Shown here: piece after piece, positions 44,724-56,483 of the stretch
How the letters are laid out: each line of letters starts with the position of its first letter
Position numbering within the stretch: position 1 is the first letter of the stretch
From: Achromobacter denitrificans NBRC 15125
GTDB taxonomy: Bacteria > Pseudomonadota > Gammaproteobacteria > Burkholderiales > Burkholderiaceae_B
DNA: 64,000 nucleotides
Assembly: GCF_001571365.1 (NCBI RefSeq)
Contig: NZ_BCTQ01000021.1
Location: forward strand, 1-64,000
Direction: 5' to 3'
Notes under the pieces: model-generated
Database searches by the model: none
Seen by the model: the letters and a program-made list of their open reading frames with translations, nothing else
What the model was told of the DNA's origin: nothing
Made by a program: the position numbers and the translations under genes

Positions 44724-46259
44724 ATGCTTGAACGCTTGAACACGGAGTCCCTGCCGCGTCTGCCCGCAGACGTGGAGAAGCCTGCCTACGACCGCAGCCG
44801 GCTCACCCCCGGCATCGTGCATCTGGGCCTGGGCGCTTTCCACCGCGCGCACCAGGCCGTGGTGACCGATATGGCGATGCAGGCCAGCGGCGACCTGAGC
44901 TGGGGCATCCTCGGCGTCTCCCTGCGCAGCGCCGCCACGCGCGACGCGCTGACGCCGCAGCACGGCCTCTACGCCGTGGCCCTGCGCGACATCGGCCCCG
45001 ACGGCCAGCCGCGGGAACAGCTGCGCGTGGCGGGCTCGGTCTTGCGCGTGATGGTGGCGGAGGAAGACCCCAACGCCGTCCTGGAACGCATCGCCTATCC
45101 GCAGACGCGCATCGTCAGCCTGACCATCACGGAAAAGGGCTATTGCCGCGAGCCGGCCACCGGCTACCTGCGCTGGGACGACCCCGACATCGAACACGAC
45201 CTGGGCAATCCCGAGCGGCCGCGCAGCGCCATCGGCATCCTGGTCTACGGCCTGGCATTGCGGCGCGAGCGCGGCTTGCCGCCCGTGACGCTGCTGTCCT
45301 GCGACAACCTGCGGGGCAACGGCGATATCCTGCGCACATTGGTGCTGGCGTTTGCCTTGCGCGTGGACGTGGCGCTGACGCAATGGATCGACGCGAACTG
45401 CACGTTTCCGAATTCGATGCTGGACCGCATCGTGCCCCGCACCGAAGACGGCGACCGCGAGCGGATCGCCCGCCGCCTGGGCGTGGAAGACGCCTGGCCG
45501 GTGGTGGGCGAACCCTATCTGAACTGGGTCATCGAAGACAAATTCGCCGCCGGCCGCCCCGCCTGGGAAACGCAGGGCGGCGCCACCTTCGTGCGCAGCG
45601 CCGCGCCGTACGAGCGCCTCAAGCTGCGCATGGCCGACGGCCCGCACTCGGCGCTGGCCTACCTGGGCGCGGCGATGGGCAAGGCCACCGTCGCCGAGGC
45701 GCTGGAGGAGCCGGCCCTGCGGCGTTTCGTGGAAGACATGATGCGGCTGGAAATCGCCCCCACCCTCAAGGGCATTCCGGGCGCCGGCCTGGAAGAGTAC
45801 CGCCTGCGCTTCCTGGCCCGGGCGGCCAATCCGGCGTTGCGGCTCAGCACCCGGCAGGTTGCCATGGACGGGTCCCAGAAGCTGCCGCAGCGCCTGCTGG
45901 ACACCATACGCGACCGCATGCGCAGCGGCGACGACATCACGCGCCTGTGCCTGGCCGTGGCGGCCTGGCTGCACTACCTGCGCGGCGAGGACGAACTCGG
46001 CGCGCGCTATTCCATCCAGGATCCGATGGCGGCCGCGTTGGCCAAGCTGACGATGCGCGCCGAGGTCGCGGCCCGGGCGGCCGCGCCGTCGCAGGCGGCG
46101 CAGCGGCGCGCGACGGTGCTGGCCGGCTTCAAGCCGGTGTTCGGCGAGCTGGGCGAATCGGCGGAATTCGTCGCCCACCTGACCGCGCACCTGGAAGCCC
46201 TGCGCCTGCACGGCGCGGCGCAAGCCGCGCAGGCCCTGGCCTTGGCCCAGGCGGTATAG
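44724..46259 (+). CDS. Mannitol-dehydrogenase-family polyol/uronate dehydrogenase
   Basis: A 511-residue long-chain dehydrogenase. The N-terminal NAD domain has [15 protein letters not shown] near residue 33, then [15 protein letters not shown] and [10 protein letters not shown]. The catalytic K-x4-N-x2-H region reads KLRMADGPH, so the conserved Asn is an Asp while Lys and His remain. The substrate could be mannitol, arabinitol, fructuronate or tagaturonate. It stands alone with no transport or kinase gene beside it and is convergent with the decarboxylase gene. Confidence 0.88.
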   Translation: MLERLNTESLPRLPADVEKPAYDRSRLTPGIVHLGLGAFHRAHQAVVTDMAMQASGDLSWGILGVSLRSAATRDALTPQHGLYAVALRDIGPDGQPREQLRVAGSVLRVMVAEEDPNAVLERIAYPQTRIVSLTITEKGYCREPATGYLRWDDPDIEHDLGNPERPRSAIGILVYGLALRRERGLPPVTLLSCDNLRGNGDILRTLVLAFALRVDVALTQWIDANCTFPNSMLDRIVPRTEDGDRERIARRLGVEDAWPVVGEPYLNWVIEDKFAAGRPAWETQGGATFVRSAAPYERLKLRMADGPHSALAYLGAAMGKATVAEALEEPALRRFVEDMMRLEIAPTLKGIPGAGLEEYRLRFLARAANPALRLSTRQVAMDGSQKLPQRLLDTIRDRMRSGDDITRLCLAVAAWLHYLRGEDELGARYSIQDPMAAALAKLTMRAEVAARAAAPSQAAQRRATVLAGFKPVFGELGESAEFVAHLTAHLEALRLHGAAQAAQALALAQAV

Positions 46260-46316
46260 CGCAGCTCCTCGCGGCGCGGCGGGGCTGGCGCGCGCGGGCG
46301 GGCGCCGCGTGCAGCG

Positions 46317-47890
<1,574 letters not shown>

Positions 47891-47943
47891 CTAGGCGGGC
47901 CCGGCCGGGCTTGCACAATAGAAATCGCGTGCCTGGCCATGCC

Positions 47944-47965
47944 GGTTATCTATCGCGGGATAACC
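47944..47965 (-). promoter_or_regulatory. Inverted repeat upstream of the dioxygenase gene
   Basis: GGTTATC (47944-47950) and GATAACC (47959-47965) are exact reverse complements with an 8-nt spacer. The site lies about 96-117 bp before the dioxygenase start, a usual place for a LysR-type activator site, just after the LysR stop codon. It suggests that the dioxygenase-decarboxylase pair has its own promoter. Confidence 0.5.
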
Positions 47966-47973
47966 CTGAGGCT

Positions 47974-48954
47974 TCAGCCGTCGGATTCGGCGGGCGCCGT
48001 TCCGCGTTGTCCGGCGATCTGCTTCAGGTAGCCCACCAGCCGCTGGCAGGCCGGGGTCAAGGGGCGGTCGGCCCGGACCGAGTAGCCCACGTCGCCGAAC
48101 GCGCCGAACACGTCGGTGGGCAATCGCGCCAGGATGCCCATGTCCAGGAACTGCGCCGCCGCGTCGTAGGGGATGAGCGCGAGCGCGTCGCTGTGCATCA
48201 GCACCCCGATGTTCGTCAGCAAGGACAGCGATTCGACGTGCCGGGCGGGCAGGGGCAGGCCGGCATCGAAGAATGTCCGCTCGATCGAGGCGCGCAGCGG
48301 CGAGGCGGGCGAGGGCAGGATCCAGATGCCGTCCGCCAGGTCGGCCAGCGCCACCTTGCGCGCCTTGGCCAGCGGATGGCGCGCGCCGGCCACGAGGCAG
48401 AGCGCTTCCCGGTACAGCTTGTGGTGGTCCACGGCCACCCCGGAGATCGACGCCATGTCCGCGCCGGGCAGGCGGCCCACGACGATGTCCAGGTCGCCCG
48501 TGGCCAGGGCCGGCAGCAGTTGCGCGGTCGGGCCTTCGCGCACCGTGACCTGGATGCCCGGGTGTTCGGTCATCAGGCGGGCGATGGCCTCGGGCAGCAG
48601 CTTGGCGGACGCCGCGATGAGCGTGCCCACCACCACGTGGCCGCTGGCCCCGCCCAGCACCGCGTCGATGTCGTCGGCCATGTAGCGGACTTCGGCCATC
48701 ATGGCGTGGACGCGGCGGCCCAGCACCACGGCCAGTTCGGTGGGGGCGACGCCGCGGTTGGAGCGCTCGAACAGCGTGGCTCCGAAGAAGGCTTCCAGGT
48801 CGTGGATGGCCTTGGTGACGGTGGGCTGGGTCAGGTGCAGTTCGCTGGCGGCGCGCGACAGCGAACGGCGCGCCAGCACGCGTTCGAAGATCTGCAGCTG
48901 ATGCAGCTTCAGCTTGTGGCTGAGCGCATTGGGCGTGATGCGGAAGTTCGACAT
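47974..48954 (-). CDS. LysR-family regulator of the aminophenol/kynurenine cluster
   Basis: A 326-residue LysR protein. The helix-turn-helix (about 15-75) contains RRSLSRAASELHLTQPTVTKAI, and the effector domain (about 100-310) includes GHVVVGTLIAASAKLLP and DLDIVVGRLPG. The type is close to GbpR/PcaQ-like regulators. It lies inside the catabolic run, 14 nt after the deaminase gene and before the dioxygenase, all on the same strand. It probably activates the pathway in response to an intermediate. Confidence 0.92.
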   Translation of the reverse strand: MSNFRITPNALSHKLKLHQLQIFERVLARRSLSRAASELHLTQPTVTKAIHDLEAFFGATLFERSNRGVAPTELAVVLGRRVHAMMAEVRYMADDIDAVLGGASGHVVVGTLIAASAKLLPEAIARLMTEHPGIQVTVREGPTAQLLPALATGDLDIVVGRLPGADMASISGVAVDHHKLYREALCLVAGARHPLAKARKVALADLADGIWILPSPASPLRASIERTFFDAGLPLPARHVESLSLLTNIGVLMHSDALALIPYDAAAQFLDMGILARLPTDVFGAFGDVGYSVRADRPLTPACQRLVGYLKQIAGQRGTAPAESDG

Positions 48955-48968
48955 GCGCGGCGCCGACG

Positions 48969-49430
48969 CTAGCGCCCGAGCGGCTTGTAGGCCACCGCCT
49001 TGATTTCGATCAGCAGCTGCGGATGCGGCAGCTGGTGCACCGCGACGGTGGTGCGCGCCGGGCCGTCGGCGTCGAAGAACTCGCCGTAGACTTGGTTGTA
49101 TCCGCCGAAATCGTTCATGTTCACCAGGAACGTGCTGATCTCCACCACGTCGGCCAGGGTGGCGCCGGCGGTGCCCAGAATGTCCCGGATGTTCTCGATG
49201 ACGGCGCGCGTCTGCACCCGGATGTCGAGCGTCGCGGTGCCCATGGCGTCCACCTCCGCGCCCGCGATGCGGTTGTCGGGCAGGCGCGAGCTGGTGCCGG
49301 AGACGAACAGGAAATCTCCGGCGCGCTTGATGTGCGGGTACTTGCCGCGGGGCGTGGCCTTGCCGGCCACCACGGTGGCGCCGACCTCGGGCCGGTTCGG
49401 GGCGGGCTGGCCTGTGCTGGACTGGTTCAT
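48969..49430 (-). CDS. RidA-family 2-aminomuconate deaminase
   Basis: A 153-residue RidA/YjgF-family protein, longer than the 128-residue housekeeping RidA, as in AmnD/NbaF. The core has [36 protein letters not shown], the conserved Arg in [12 protein letters not shown] and a Glu in [12 protein letters not shown]. It should convert 2-aminomuconate to the 2-oxo acid with ammonia release. It starts 22 nt after the dehydrogenase gene, so the steps follow one another in both the operon and the pathway. Confidence 0.9.
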   Translation of the reverse strand: MNQSSTGQPAPNRPEVGATVVAGKATPRGKYPHIKRAGDFLFVSGTSSRLPDNRIAGAEVDAMGTATLDIRVQTRAVIENIRDILGTAGATLADVVEISTFLVNMNDFGGYNQVYGEFFDADGPARTTVAVHQLPHPQLLIEIKAVAYKPLGR

Positions 49431-49452
49431 CGTGTTTTCCTTGTGCGTGAAA

Positions 49453-50910
49453 TCAGAGTTTGACGCAAACGTTGGTGGGTTCGGTATAGAAATGCAGCGA
49501 ATGGCGTCCGCCCTCGCGGCCGATTCCCGACAGGCCGCTGCCGCCGAAGGGCGTGCGCAGGTCGCGCAGGAACCAGCAATTGACCCAGGCCAGGCCGACC
49601 TTCATCGCTTGCGCCACGCGGTGGCCCCGGGCGAGATTCTGCGTCCAGACCGCGGCGGCCAGCCCGTAGCGCGTGTCGTTGGCCAGGCGGATGGCCTCGT
49701 CCTCGGTATCGAAGGGCGCCACGTGGCACACCGGGCCGAAGACTTCTTCCTTGATGCAGCGGGCCTGTTCGGACAGGCCGGTCCAGACGGTGGGCTGCAC
49801 GTAGGCGCCTTCGTCGCGGGCGTCTCCGAATACCGGGATGCCACCGCCGGCCACCACCGTCGCGCCCTCCTGGCGGGCCAGCGCGAAGTACGACAGCACC
49901 TTCTCGCGGTGCTCGCGCGACACCAGCGGGCCCATTTCGGTGTCCGGATCCATCGGCCAGCCGATGCGCATCGCGCGGGCCCGCGCTGCCAGCGCTTCCA
50001 CGAAACGTTCGTAGAGGGGGCGCTCGACGTATACGCGCTCGGTGCACAGGCAGACCTGCCCGCAATTGGCGAAGACCGAGCGCGTCACGCCCTCGACCGC
50101 GGCGTCGAAATCCGCGTCGGCGAACACCAGGGCCGCGTTCTTGCCGCCCAGCTCGAACGACACCGGCTTCACGCCCGGCGCGACGGCGCGCATGATGGCC
50201 GCGCCCGTGGCGGACTCGCCCGTAAAGGTGATGCCGTCGATATCCGGGTGCGTGGTGAGGAACTCGCCCGCGGAGTCCGGGCCGAAGCCGTGGGTCAGGT
50301 TCAGCACGCCGGCCGGCAGACCGGCCTGGTCCGCGACCTCGGCCAGCAGCGTGGCCGTGGAGGGCGTGACCTCGGACGGCTTCATGATCACGGTGTTGCC
50401 GAACGCCAGCGCGGGCGCCACCTTCCAGGTCAGCAGCAGGAGCGGCAGGTTCCAGGGCGAGATCACGCCCACCACGCCCAGCGGCTTGCGATAGGCATAG
50501 TTCAGCGCCTGCCGCCCGTCGGGCGTGTCGGTCATGTAGCTTTCCATGTCCAGCGTGCGGGCCAGCTCGGCGAAGGCCCGGAAATTGGCCGCGCCCCGGG
50601 GAATATCGATCTCGCCGGCCCAGCCGACGGGCTTGCCGGTGTCGCCGATCTCGGCCCGCAGGAAATCGTCGAAGCGCCGCGAGATACCGTCTGCCAGCGC
50701 CAGCAGGTGATCGGTGCGCGCGGCGACCGGCAGCGCCGCCCAGGCGGGCAGGGCGCGCTGCGCGGCCCGCAAGGCGCGGTCCACCTGGTCGCGGCCGGCT
50801 TCATGGACCCGGGCGATCAGGCGTCCGTCCACGGGGCTGCGCTTGTCGAACGTGGAGACGCCGTCCTCGAAACGGCCATCGATATAGTTGCGTAACTGAC
50901 GGATCGTCAT
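49453..50910 (-). CDS. 2-aminomuconate/2-hydroxymuconate semialdehyde dehydrogenase
   Basis: A 485-residue NAD+-dependent aldehyde dehydrogenase. The fold motifs include [19 protein letters not shown], the catalytic Glu in FELGGKNA and the catalytic Cys in [11 protein letters not shown]. It resembles AmnC/NbaE/DmpC types with the N-terminus [16 protein letters not shown]. The start at 50910 has AGAGG upstream. It is the first gene of the minus-strand run and is divergent from marR across a 139-bp region with a palindrome. Confidence 0.92.
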   Translation of the reverse strand: MTIRQLRNYIDGRFEDGVSTFDKRSPVDGRLIARVHEAGRDQVDRALRAAQRALPAWAALPVAARTDHLLALADGISRRFDDFLRAEIGDTGKPVGWAGEIDIPRGAANFRAFAELARTLDMESYMTDTPDGRQALNYAYRKPLGVVGVISPWNLPLLLLTWKVAPALAFGNTVIMKPSEVTPSTATLLAEVADQAGLPAGVLNLTHGFGPDSAGEFLTTHPDIDGITFTGESATGAAIMRAVAPGVKPVSFELGGKNAALVFADADFDAAVEGVTRSVFANCGQVCLCTERVYVERPLYERFVEALAARARAMRIGWPMDPDTEMGPLVSREHREKVLSYFALARQEGATVVAGGGIPVFGDARDEGAYVQPTVWTGLSEQARCIKEEVFGPVCHVAPFDTEDEAIRLANDTRYGLAAAVWTQNLARGHRVAQAMKVGLAWVNCWFLRDLRTPFGGSGLSGIGREGGRHSLHFYTEPTNVCVKL

Positions 50911-50938
50911 GCCGGGCCTCTGATAACGGACAAATAAA

Positions 50939-50950
50939 TACGTATACGTA
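50939..50950. promoter_or_regulatory. Palindromic operator between the dehydrogenase and marR genes
   Basis: TACGTATACGTA is a perfect 12-bp palindrome, 29 bp before the dehydrogenase start and about 100 bp before marR, in an AT-rich patch. It is the natural candidate site for the neighbouring MarR protein, which could repress both itself and the catabolic operon. Confidence 0.6.
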
Positions 50951-51049
50951 CTAATTGTGGGGATCATAGGTACCCGCCGCCCGCAAGTCAATGCGCGTTT
51001 TCGACGACACCTGCGCCTACAATCGCCAGGCGTACTCCATGGAAGCCCG

Positions 51050-51541
51050 ATGACCGCCACAGCCCGACCCGCCCGCCCCGGCCAGGCCAAGCTCCGCGCC
51101 CTGAATGAATTCGACCTGACCCGCGTTGCCTCGCACCTGCTGCGCCGGGCCCACTTCCGGGCCGAAGGCCTGTTCGCCCAGGCCTTCCCCGACGAGGACC
51201 TGACCCCGCGCCAGAAGGCCCTGCTGATCACCGTCCATCAGAACCCGGGCGCCACGCAGAATCGCATCGCCGAATTGATCGCGCTGGACCGCAATTCCTT
51301 TGCCGAAATGATCGCGCGCATGACCAAGAAGGGTTATGTGCGCCGCACGCGTTCCGCCGAAGACGGCCGCGCCTACGCCCTGGACATCACGGACGAGGGG
51401 CTCGCTCTCCTGGCGCGCATCCTGCCGGCCGATGCCGCCGTCGAGGCGCAGGTGCTGGCGCCCATTCCCGAGGCGCTGCGGCCCGTGTTCCTGAAATGCC
51501 TGCGCCTGATGGCCGGGCTGGAAAGCCCGGAAGAGCCCTGA
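51050..51541 (+). CDS. MarR-family regulator
   Basis: A 163-residue winged-helix repressor. The DNA-binding region is GATQNRIAELIALDRNSFAEM with the wing RRTRSAEDGRAYALDIT. A variable N-terminus (TATARPARPGQAK) precedes the dimer helix. The start at 51050 has GGAAG just upstream; a longer open frame is not used. Placed divergently from the semialdehyde dehydrogenase, it is likely a local repressor relieved by a pathway acid. Confidence 0.9.
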   Translation: MTATARPARPGQAKLRALNEFDLTRVASHLLRRAHFRAEGLFAQAFPDEDLTPRQKALLITVHQNPGATQNRIAELIALDRNSFAEMIARMTKKGYVRRTRSAEDGRAYALDITDEGLALLARILPADAAVEAQVLAPIPEALRPVFLKCLRLMAGLESPEEP

Positions 51542-51554
51542 GCCGGCCCGGCGC

Positions 51555-52481
51555 TCAGGCGCCGGGATCGGCTTCCGAGGCAGCCGCCTGAGCCTCGGGC
51601 GGATGTTTCCGGCCGAAGCGCAGCGCGAACTGTCGTGTGAACACGGCGCCGAAGAAGAAGATCTGCGCCGAGTAATAGATCCAGAGCAGCAAGGCGATCA
51701 GCGAGCCCGCCGCGCCATAGGCGGACACGGCCGCGCCACGGCTGAGGTACAGCCCGATGCCCCATTTGCCGACCAGGAACAGCGCCGCCGTCACGATGGC
51801 GCCGGGGATCACGTCCGGCCATGAGATCTTCGCGCTGGGCAGCAACTTGAAAATGACCGCGAACAGCGCCGCCACCACCGAGAAGGAAAACAGATTGGAT
51901 ATCCACTCCGCCACCAGCGCGAAGGAGGAAGCCGTCCACAGGTCGCCGTAGTAGGCGCGCGCCGCCGCGAGGCCGGCGTTCACGGTCAGGGAAATCAGCA
52001 GGAACAGCGCCAGCACCAGCACCAGGCCGAACGAGAGCATGCGGCTGCGCACCATGCCGTGCAGCCCGCCCTTCTGGTTGGCCGACACTTCCCACAGATC
52101 GTCCAGGCTGGCCTTCAGCTCGGCGAAGGCCGTGGTGGCGCTGAAAATCAGCACGAAAATCGAAATCAGCGCCGCGATCCAGCCGCCGCCGGACTCGTGG
52201 GCGCTGGCCAGCACCGTCTGGATCACCTCGGCTCCGCGCTCGCCGGTCAGGTCCCGCAACTGCGAGAACAATTCCGAGCGCACCGCGTCCTCGCCGAAGA
52301 AGGCGCCCGCCACGGCGATCACCAGGATCAGCATGGGCGCCAGGGAGAACACCATGTACAAGGCCAGCGCCGCGCCTTTGCTCGACGCGCGATGGGTCGA
52401 CCACTGCTTGGCGGAGTCCATCAACAGCCCGCCGATTTCGGACGGGCGCAGCGTACGCAACAGGGTCTTTGGAAAACGCAT
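51555..52481 (-). CDS. YihY/BrkB-family inner-membrane protein
   Basis: A 308-residue UPF0761-type protein with about six TM helices. Motifs are AALALYMVFSLAPMLILV, FSATTAFAELKASLDDLW and the GAAGSLIALLLWIYYSAQIFFFGA block typical of the family. The C-terminus is short and charged. Relatives include B. pertussis BrkB, first linked to serum resistance, but a molecular function is not established. The start at 52481 follows AAAGAG; ATGs at 52511 and 52676 lack a ribosome-binding site. It is downstream of groEL on the same strand, past a terminator. Confidence 0.85.
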   Translation of the reverse strand: MRFPKTLLRTLRPSEIGGLLMDSAKQWSTHRASSKGAALALYMVFSLAPMLILVIAVAGAFFGEDAVRSELFSQLRDLTGERGAEVIQTVLASAHESGGGWIAALISIFVLIFSATTAFAELKASLDDLWEVSANQKGGLHGMVRSRMLSFGLVLVLALFLLISLTVNAGLAAARAYYGDLWTASSFALVAEWISNLFSFSVVAALFAVIFKLLPSAKISWPDVIPGAIVTAALFLVGKWGIGLYLSRGAAVSAYGAAGSLIALLLWIYYSAQIFFFGAVFTRQFALRFGRKHPPEAQAAASEADPGA

Positions 52482-52593
52482 GGAACTCGGCTCTTTCTGG
52501 GGAACCTTCATTGTAGGGACGCATGCGCCGCGGCGAAACCCGCAGATTGTGCGCAAACGTGTTTGCCCGTGAGGCTGCGTTGCGCCCGGAAAA

Positions 52594-52630
52594 AGAAAAA
52601 CCCCCGGGGCGAAGGACCGGGGGTTTTTCG
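52594..52630 (-). terminator. Rho-independent terminator after groEL
   Basis: AAAAACCCCCGG (52596-52607) and CCGGGGGTTTTT (52617-52628) form a perfect 12-bp stem with a 9-nt loop. A and T runs on both sides allow function in either direction. It ends the groESL transcript. Confidence 0.93.
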
Positions 52631-52683
52631 GGATACTGCATTCCCCGGCCGGAGCCGGGGAGGCCTTGCAGGGCAAGCGGGAC

Positions 52684-54327
<1,644 letters not shown>

Positions 54328-54361
54328 TTAGCTTCCTTCGAAAATTCGTTTGAGGCAGGGT

Positions 54362-54649
54362 TTACTGGACCACGGCGAGGATTTCGTCCTCGCGGATGAC
54401 GAGCAGTTCTTCGCCATCAACCTTCACGGACTGGCCGGCGTACTTGCCGAACAGAACCTTGTCGCCAGCCTTCAGGTCGACGGGCAGGATCTTGCCGTCT
54501 TCGGTCTTCTTGCCGGGGCCGACGGCCACGACTTCACCTTGATCAGGCTTTTCAGCGGCGCTGTCGGGGATGACGATGCCCGAGGCAGTCTTGCGCTCGT
54601 TTTCGAGGCGTTTGACGATCACGCGATCGCCCAGGGGACGCAAGGCCAT
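54362..54649 (-). CDS. groES: Co-chaperonin GroES
   Basis: A 95-residue Hsp10 lid for GroEL. The [15 protein letters not shown]-terminus, mobile loop ([20 protein letters not shown]) and KVLFGKYAG are complete. First gene of groESL; the promoter and CIRCE operator lie 59-113 bp upstream. Confidence 0.98.
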   Translation of the reverse strand: MALRPLGDRVIVKRLENERKTASGIVIPDSAAEKPDQGEVVAVGPGKKTEDGKILPVDLKAGDKVLFGKYAGQSVKVDGEELLVIREDEILAVVQ

Positions 54650-54707
54650 GTGGAACTCCTGTTACTAAAAGAAGAAGAGAATGATCGGTTGGGCCCCGGG
54701 AGCGTTG

Positions 54708-54734
54708 TTAGCACTCACCGGTGTCGAGTGCTAA
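54708..54734 (-). promoter_or_regulatory. CIRCE operator (HrcA binding site)
   Basis: TTAGCACTC (54708-54716), a 9-nt spacer, and GAGTGCTAA (54726-54734) match the CIRCE consensus without mismatch. It overlaps the start of transcription of groESL. HrcA is not in the window but must be present in the genome for this to act. Confidence 0.97.
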
Positions 54735-54762
54735 TTATAGGGATGATGTTCTAGGCTTCAAG
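54734..54762 (-). promoter_or_regulatory. groESL promoter with overlapping sigma-70 and sigma-32 features
   Basis: On the minus strand TTGAAG (54761-54756), a 16-nt spacer and a perfect TATAAT (54739-54734) form a housekeeping promoter. The same bases read CTTGAA, 14 nt, then CCCTATAAT, close to the heat-shock sigma-32 pattern. The last T of TATAAT is the first base of CIRCE, so HrcA would sit directly on the start region. Confidence 0.7.
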
Positions 54763-55059
54763 GGGGGGAGGCCGGGCTGTTACATATTGAGGGGGGAGGA
54801 GCGGCGCGTTGTATATTGGGGACGGGGTTGTTGCCGACGCACACCGGCCGGGGTGCTGTCGGAATTCACTAGCTGTGAATGGAATCCACGTAACTTGAAA
54901 CGGACAACCCTGCAACTTCAAGTGGTTAGCAAATCTAGGTTGTCCCCTTTTAGGTTCGACTCATCGGATTTGAAGGCCCCGTCGTTGGGTGATCCTCAGC
55001 CGAAAGTACTGTCGAAGTTCATCGAACTTGAGATTTGGTTCACTGAAGTTGGGGTGTAA
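54763..55059. other. Non-coding debris with interleaved inverted repeats
   Basis: No gene is supported here. GGACAACC (54902-54909) pairs with GGTTGTCC (54938-54945), and ACTTGAA (54893-54899) with TTCAAGT (54917-54923). The stretch is less GC-rich than its surroundings. Together these suggest the end of a decayed insertion sequence, but no transposase fragment is visible, so the class cannot be named. Confidence 0.4.
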
Positions 55060-55404
55060 CAAGTCTGTAGACTGAGGCGGCGCGCGGGTTGCGACGGAGG
55101 ATCGCCACGGCTGACCGGCCCCCTGCTGGAGGATACGCAGCTCACATTGAGCGCGGTCCTGGCCGATCTTGGAGTCGGCCTGCTGCGCCTGGCGCTGATC
55201 GAAGGGGAGCTGGCCGCCGGCCGCCTGACGCAGCCGTTCGACCAGATGCTGGACACGGGCCTGGACTACTACCTGTGGGTGCGCGAGGATGACCCGCCAA
55301 CCGAGGCCGCGACCCATCTGGCCAAATGGATATTGGCCGAGTGCGCGGCTGTTTCCGCTGCTCCGGGCGCCATGCATGCTGAGCGCGGCCGGCGTTCTGC
55401 GTGA
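55060..55404 (+). pseudogene. Remnant of a LysR regulator (3' end)
   Basis: The frame ending at 55404 reads GPLLEDTQLTLSAVLADLGV, then GLLRLALIEGELAAGRLTQP and FDQMLDTGLDYYLWV, THLAKWILAEC. This is the C-terminal part of a GcvA-type LysR ligand domain. The frame has a stop at 55057-55059 and no helix-turn-helix upstream, so the 5' two-thirds are lost. It marks the left edge of the accessory island with the repeats at 54893-54945. Confidence 0.72.
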
Positions 55405-55440
55405 ATACGCTGAATACGCGCGCGAGAAGGCTTCGGCCGG

Positions 55441-56346
55441 CTAAAAGTAAGAGGGCGAGGCTCTTGTGAAATCGCACGTCTCCGTCGCAATGGACGAGAC
55501 GAACTGCACGAAGACATCTGCTCGAGACTTGTCGAACATCAGCACATACGGCATGCGCGGAATGGCGGGAGTGCTGCGGATGACCTTGAGCTTCGCGGCG
55601 TCGATGGAGTCCTCGAAGATGCCTTGCGGCAAGTAGCAGATGCCCAGGCCGGAGATCGTCAAGGCAGCAGCCGCGGTCAGGTTGCTGCTGGAGACGGTCC
55701 TCTCGAATCTAACGTGTTGCCTCTCCAGCCAATGCGACATCATCGTGCCCAATCCCGAGGCGTTGGATTGTTCTATCACCGTGTACCGAGCCAACTCCTT
55801 CAGGGGCAGGGTGTCGACGTCCGGAAGGTAACTCGGGCTGCACATCCAGGCGTATTCCACCGAGTCCAGCGAAACCACCTCCAGGCCGCTATCCCTGAAC
55901 GCATCGGGCGTCACAACCACATCCAGGTCGCCATCTTGGACTTTGCTCGCCAGGACCGCGCTGGTGTCGACAACCGGTTCGATCAAGACGTGCGGATACG
56001 CGCCACGGATCCGCTGAACGAGCCCCGGCAGCCATGTCAGCGCCGTCAGTTCGGTCACGCCGATGCGCAGGTTGCGTGGCGGGACGGGATGGACCCGGCT
56101 TACGTCCACAAACCGCGTTCGTGCCGACAGCATTTCCCACGCCAGCGGCTTGAGTTCTACCCCGCGCACGGTGAGCTGCGCTCTTCGCCGCGAGCGGTCG
56201 AACAGTTCGAGACCCAATGCGGCCTCCAGCTCCAACACGCGTTTTGAGACCGCTGACTGCGTAGTGCTGAGCTGCGCGGCGGCCCTGTCGAAGCTGCCAA
56301 GTTCCGCCGACCAGTAGAAGGCCTCGACTTGTTTGAATGTGACCAT
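55441..56346 (-). CDS. LysR-family regulator of the amino-acid island
   Basis: A 301-residue LysR protein. The helix-turn-helix (about 3-62) contains LGSFDRAAAQLSTTQSAVSKRV; the effector domain (about 90-290) includes LRIGVTELTALTWLPGLVQ and GDLDVVVTP. It is divergent from the aminotransferase gene across a 137-bp region with two inverted repeats, the classic LysR arrangement for control of the neighbouring operon and itself. Confidence 0.92.
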   Translation of the reverse strand: MVTFKQVEAFYWSAELGSFDRAAAQLSTTQSAVSKRVLELEAALGLELFDRSRRRAQLTVRGVELKPLAWEMLSARTRFVDVSRVHPVPPRNLRIGVTELTALTWLPGLVQRIRGAYPHVLIEPVVDTSAVLASKVQDGDLDVVVTPDAFRDSGLEVVSLDSVEYAWMCSPSYLPDVDTLPLKELARYTVIEQSNASGLGTMMSHWLERQHVRFERTVSSSNLTAAAALTISGLGICYLPQGIFEDSIDAAKLKVIRSTPAIPRMPYVLMFDKSRADVFVQFVSSIATETCDFTRASPSYF

Positions 56347-56385
56347 ATATGCGCTCCCGCCCTAAATCACGACCTGTTCTGATTC

Positions 56386-56432
56386 ACGAATTTTATTCGT
56401 ATTAAGCATTCTAAACATTCGCTTGTGGAATG
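56386..56432. promoter_or_regulatory. Two candidate LysR boxes between the divergent genes
   Basis: ACGAAT (56386-56391) and ATTCGT (56395-56400) form a perfect repeat with a 3-nt spacer. CATTC (56416-56420) and GAATG (56428-56432) form another with a 7-nt spacer and contain a T-N11-A box. The region is AT-rich, unlike its flanks. Two such sites are what a LysR tetramer would use. Confidence 0.6.
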
Positions 56433-56483
56433 TTATGTGCGCCACTAAATTTGTCGCTAACAGGCACACAACTGGGCATACCG

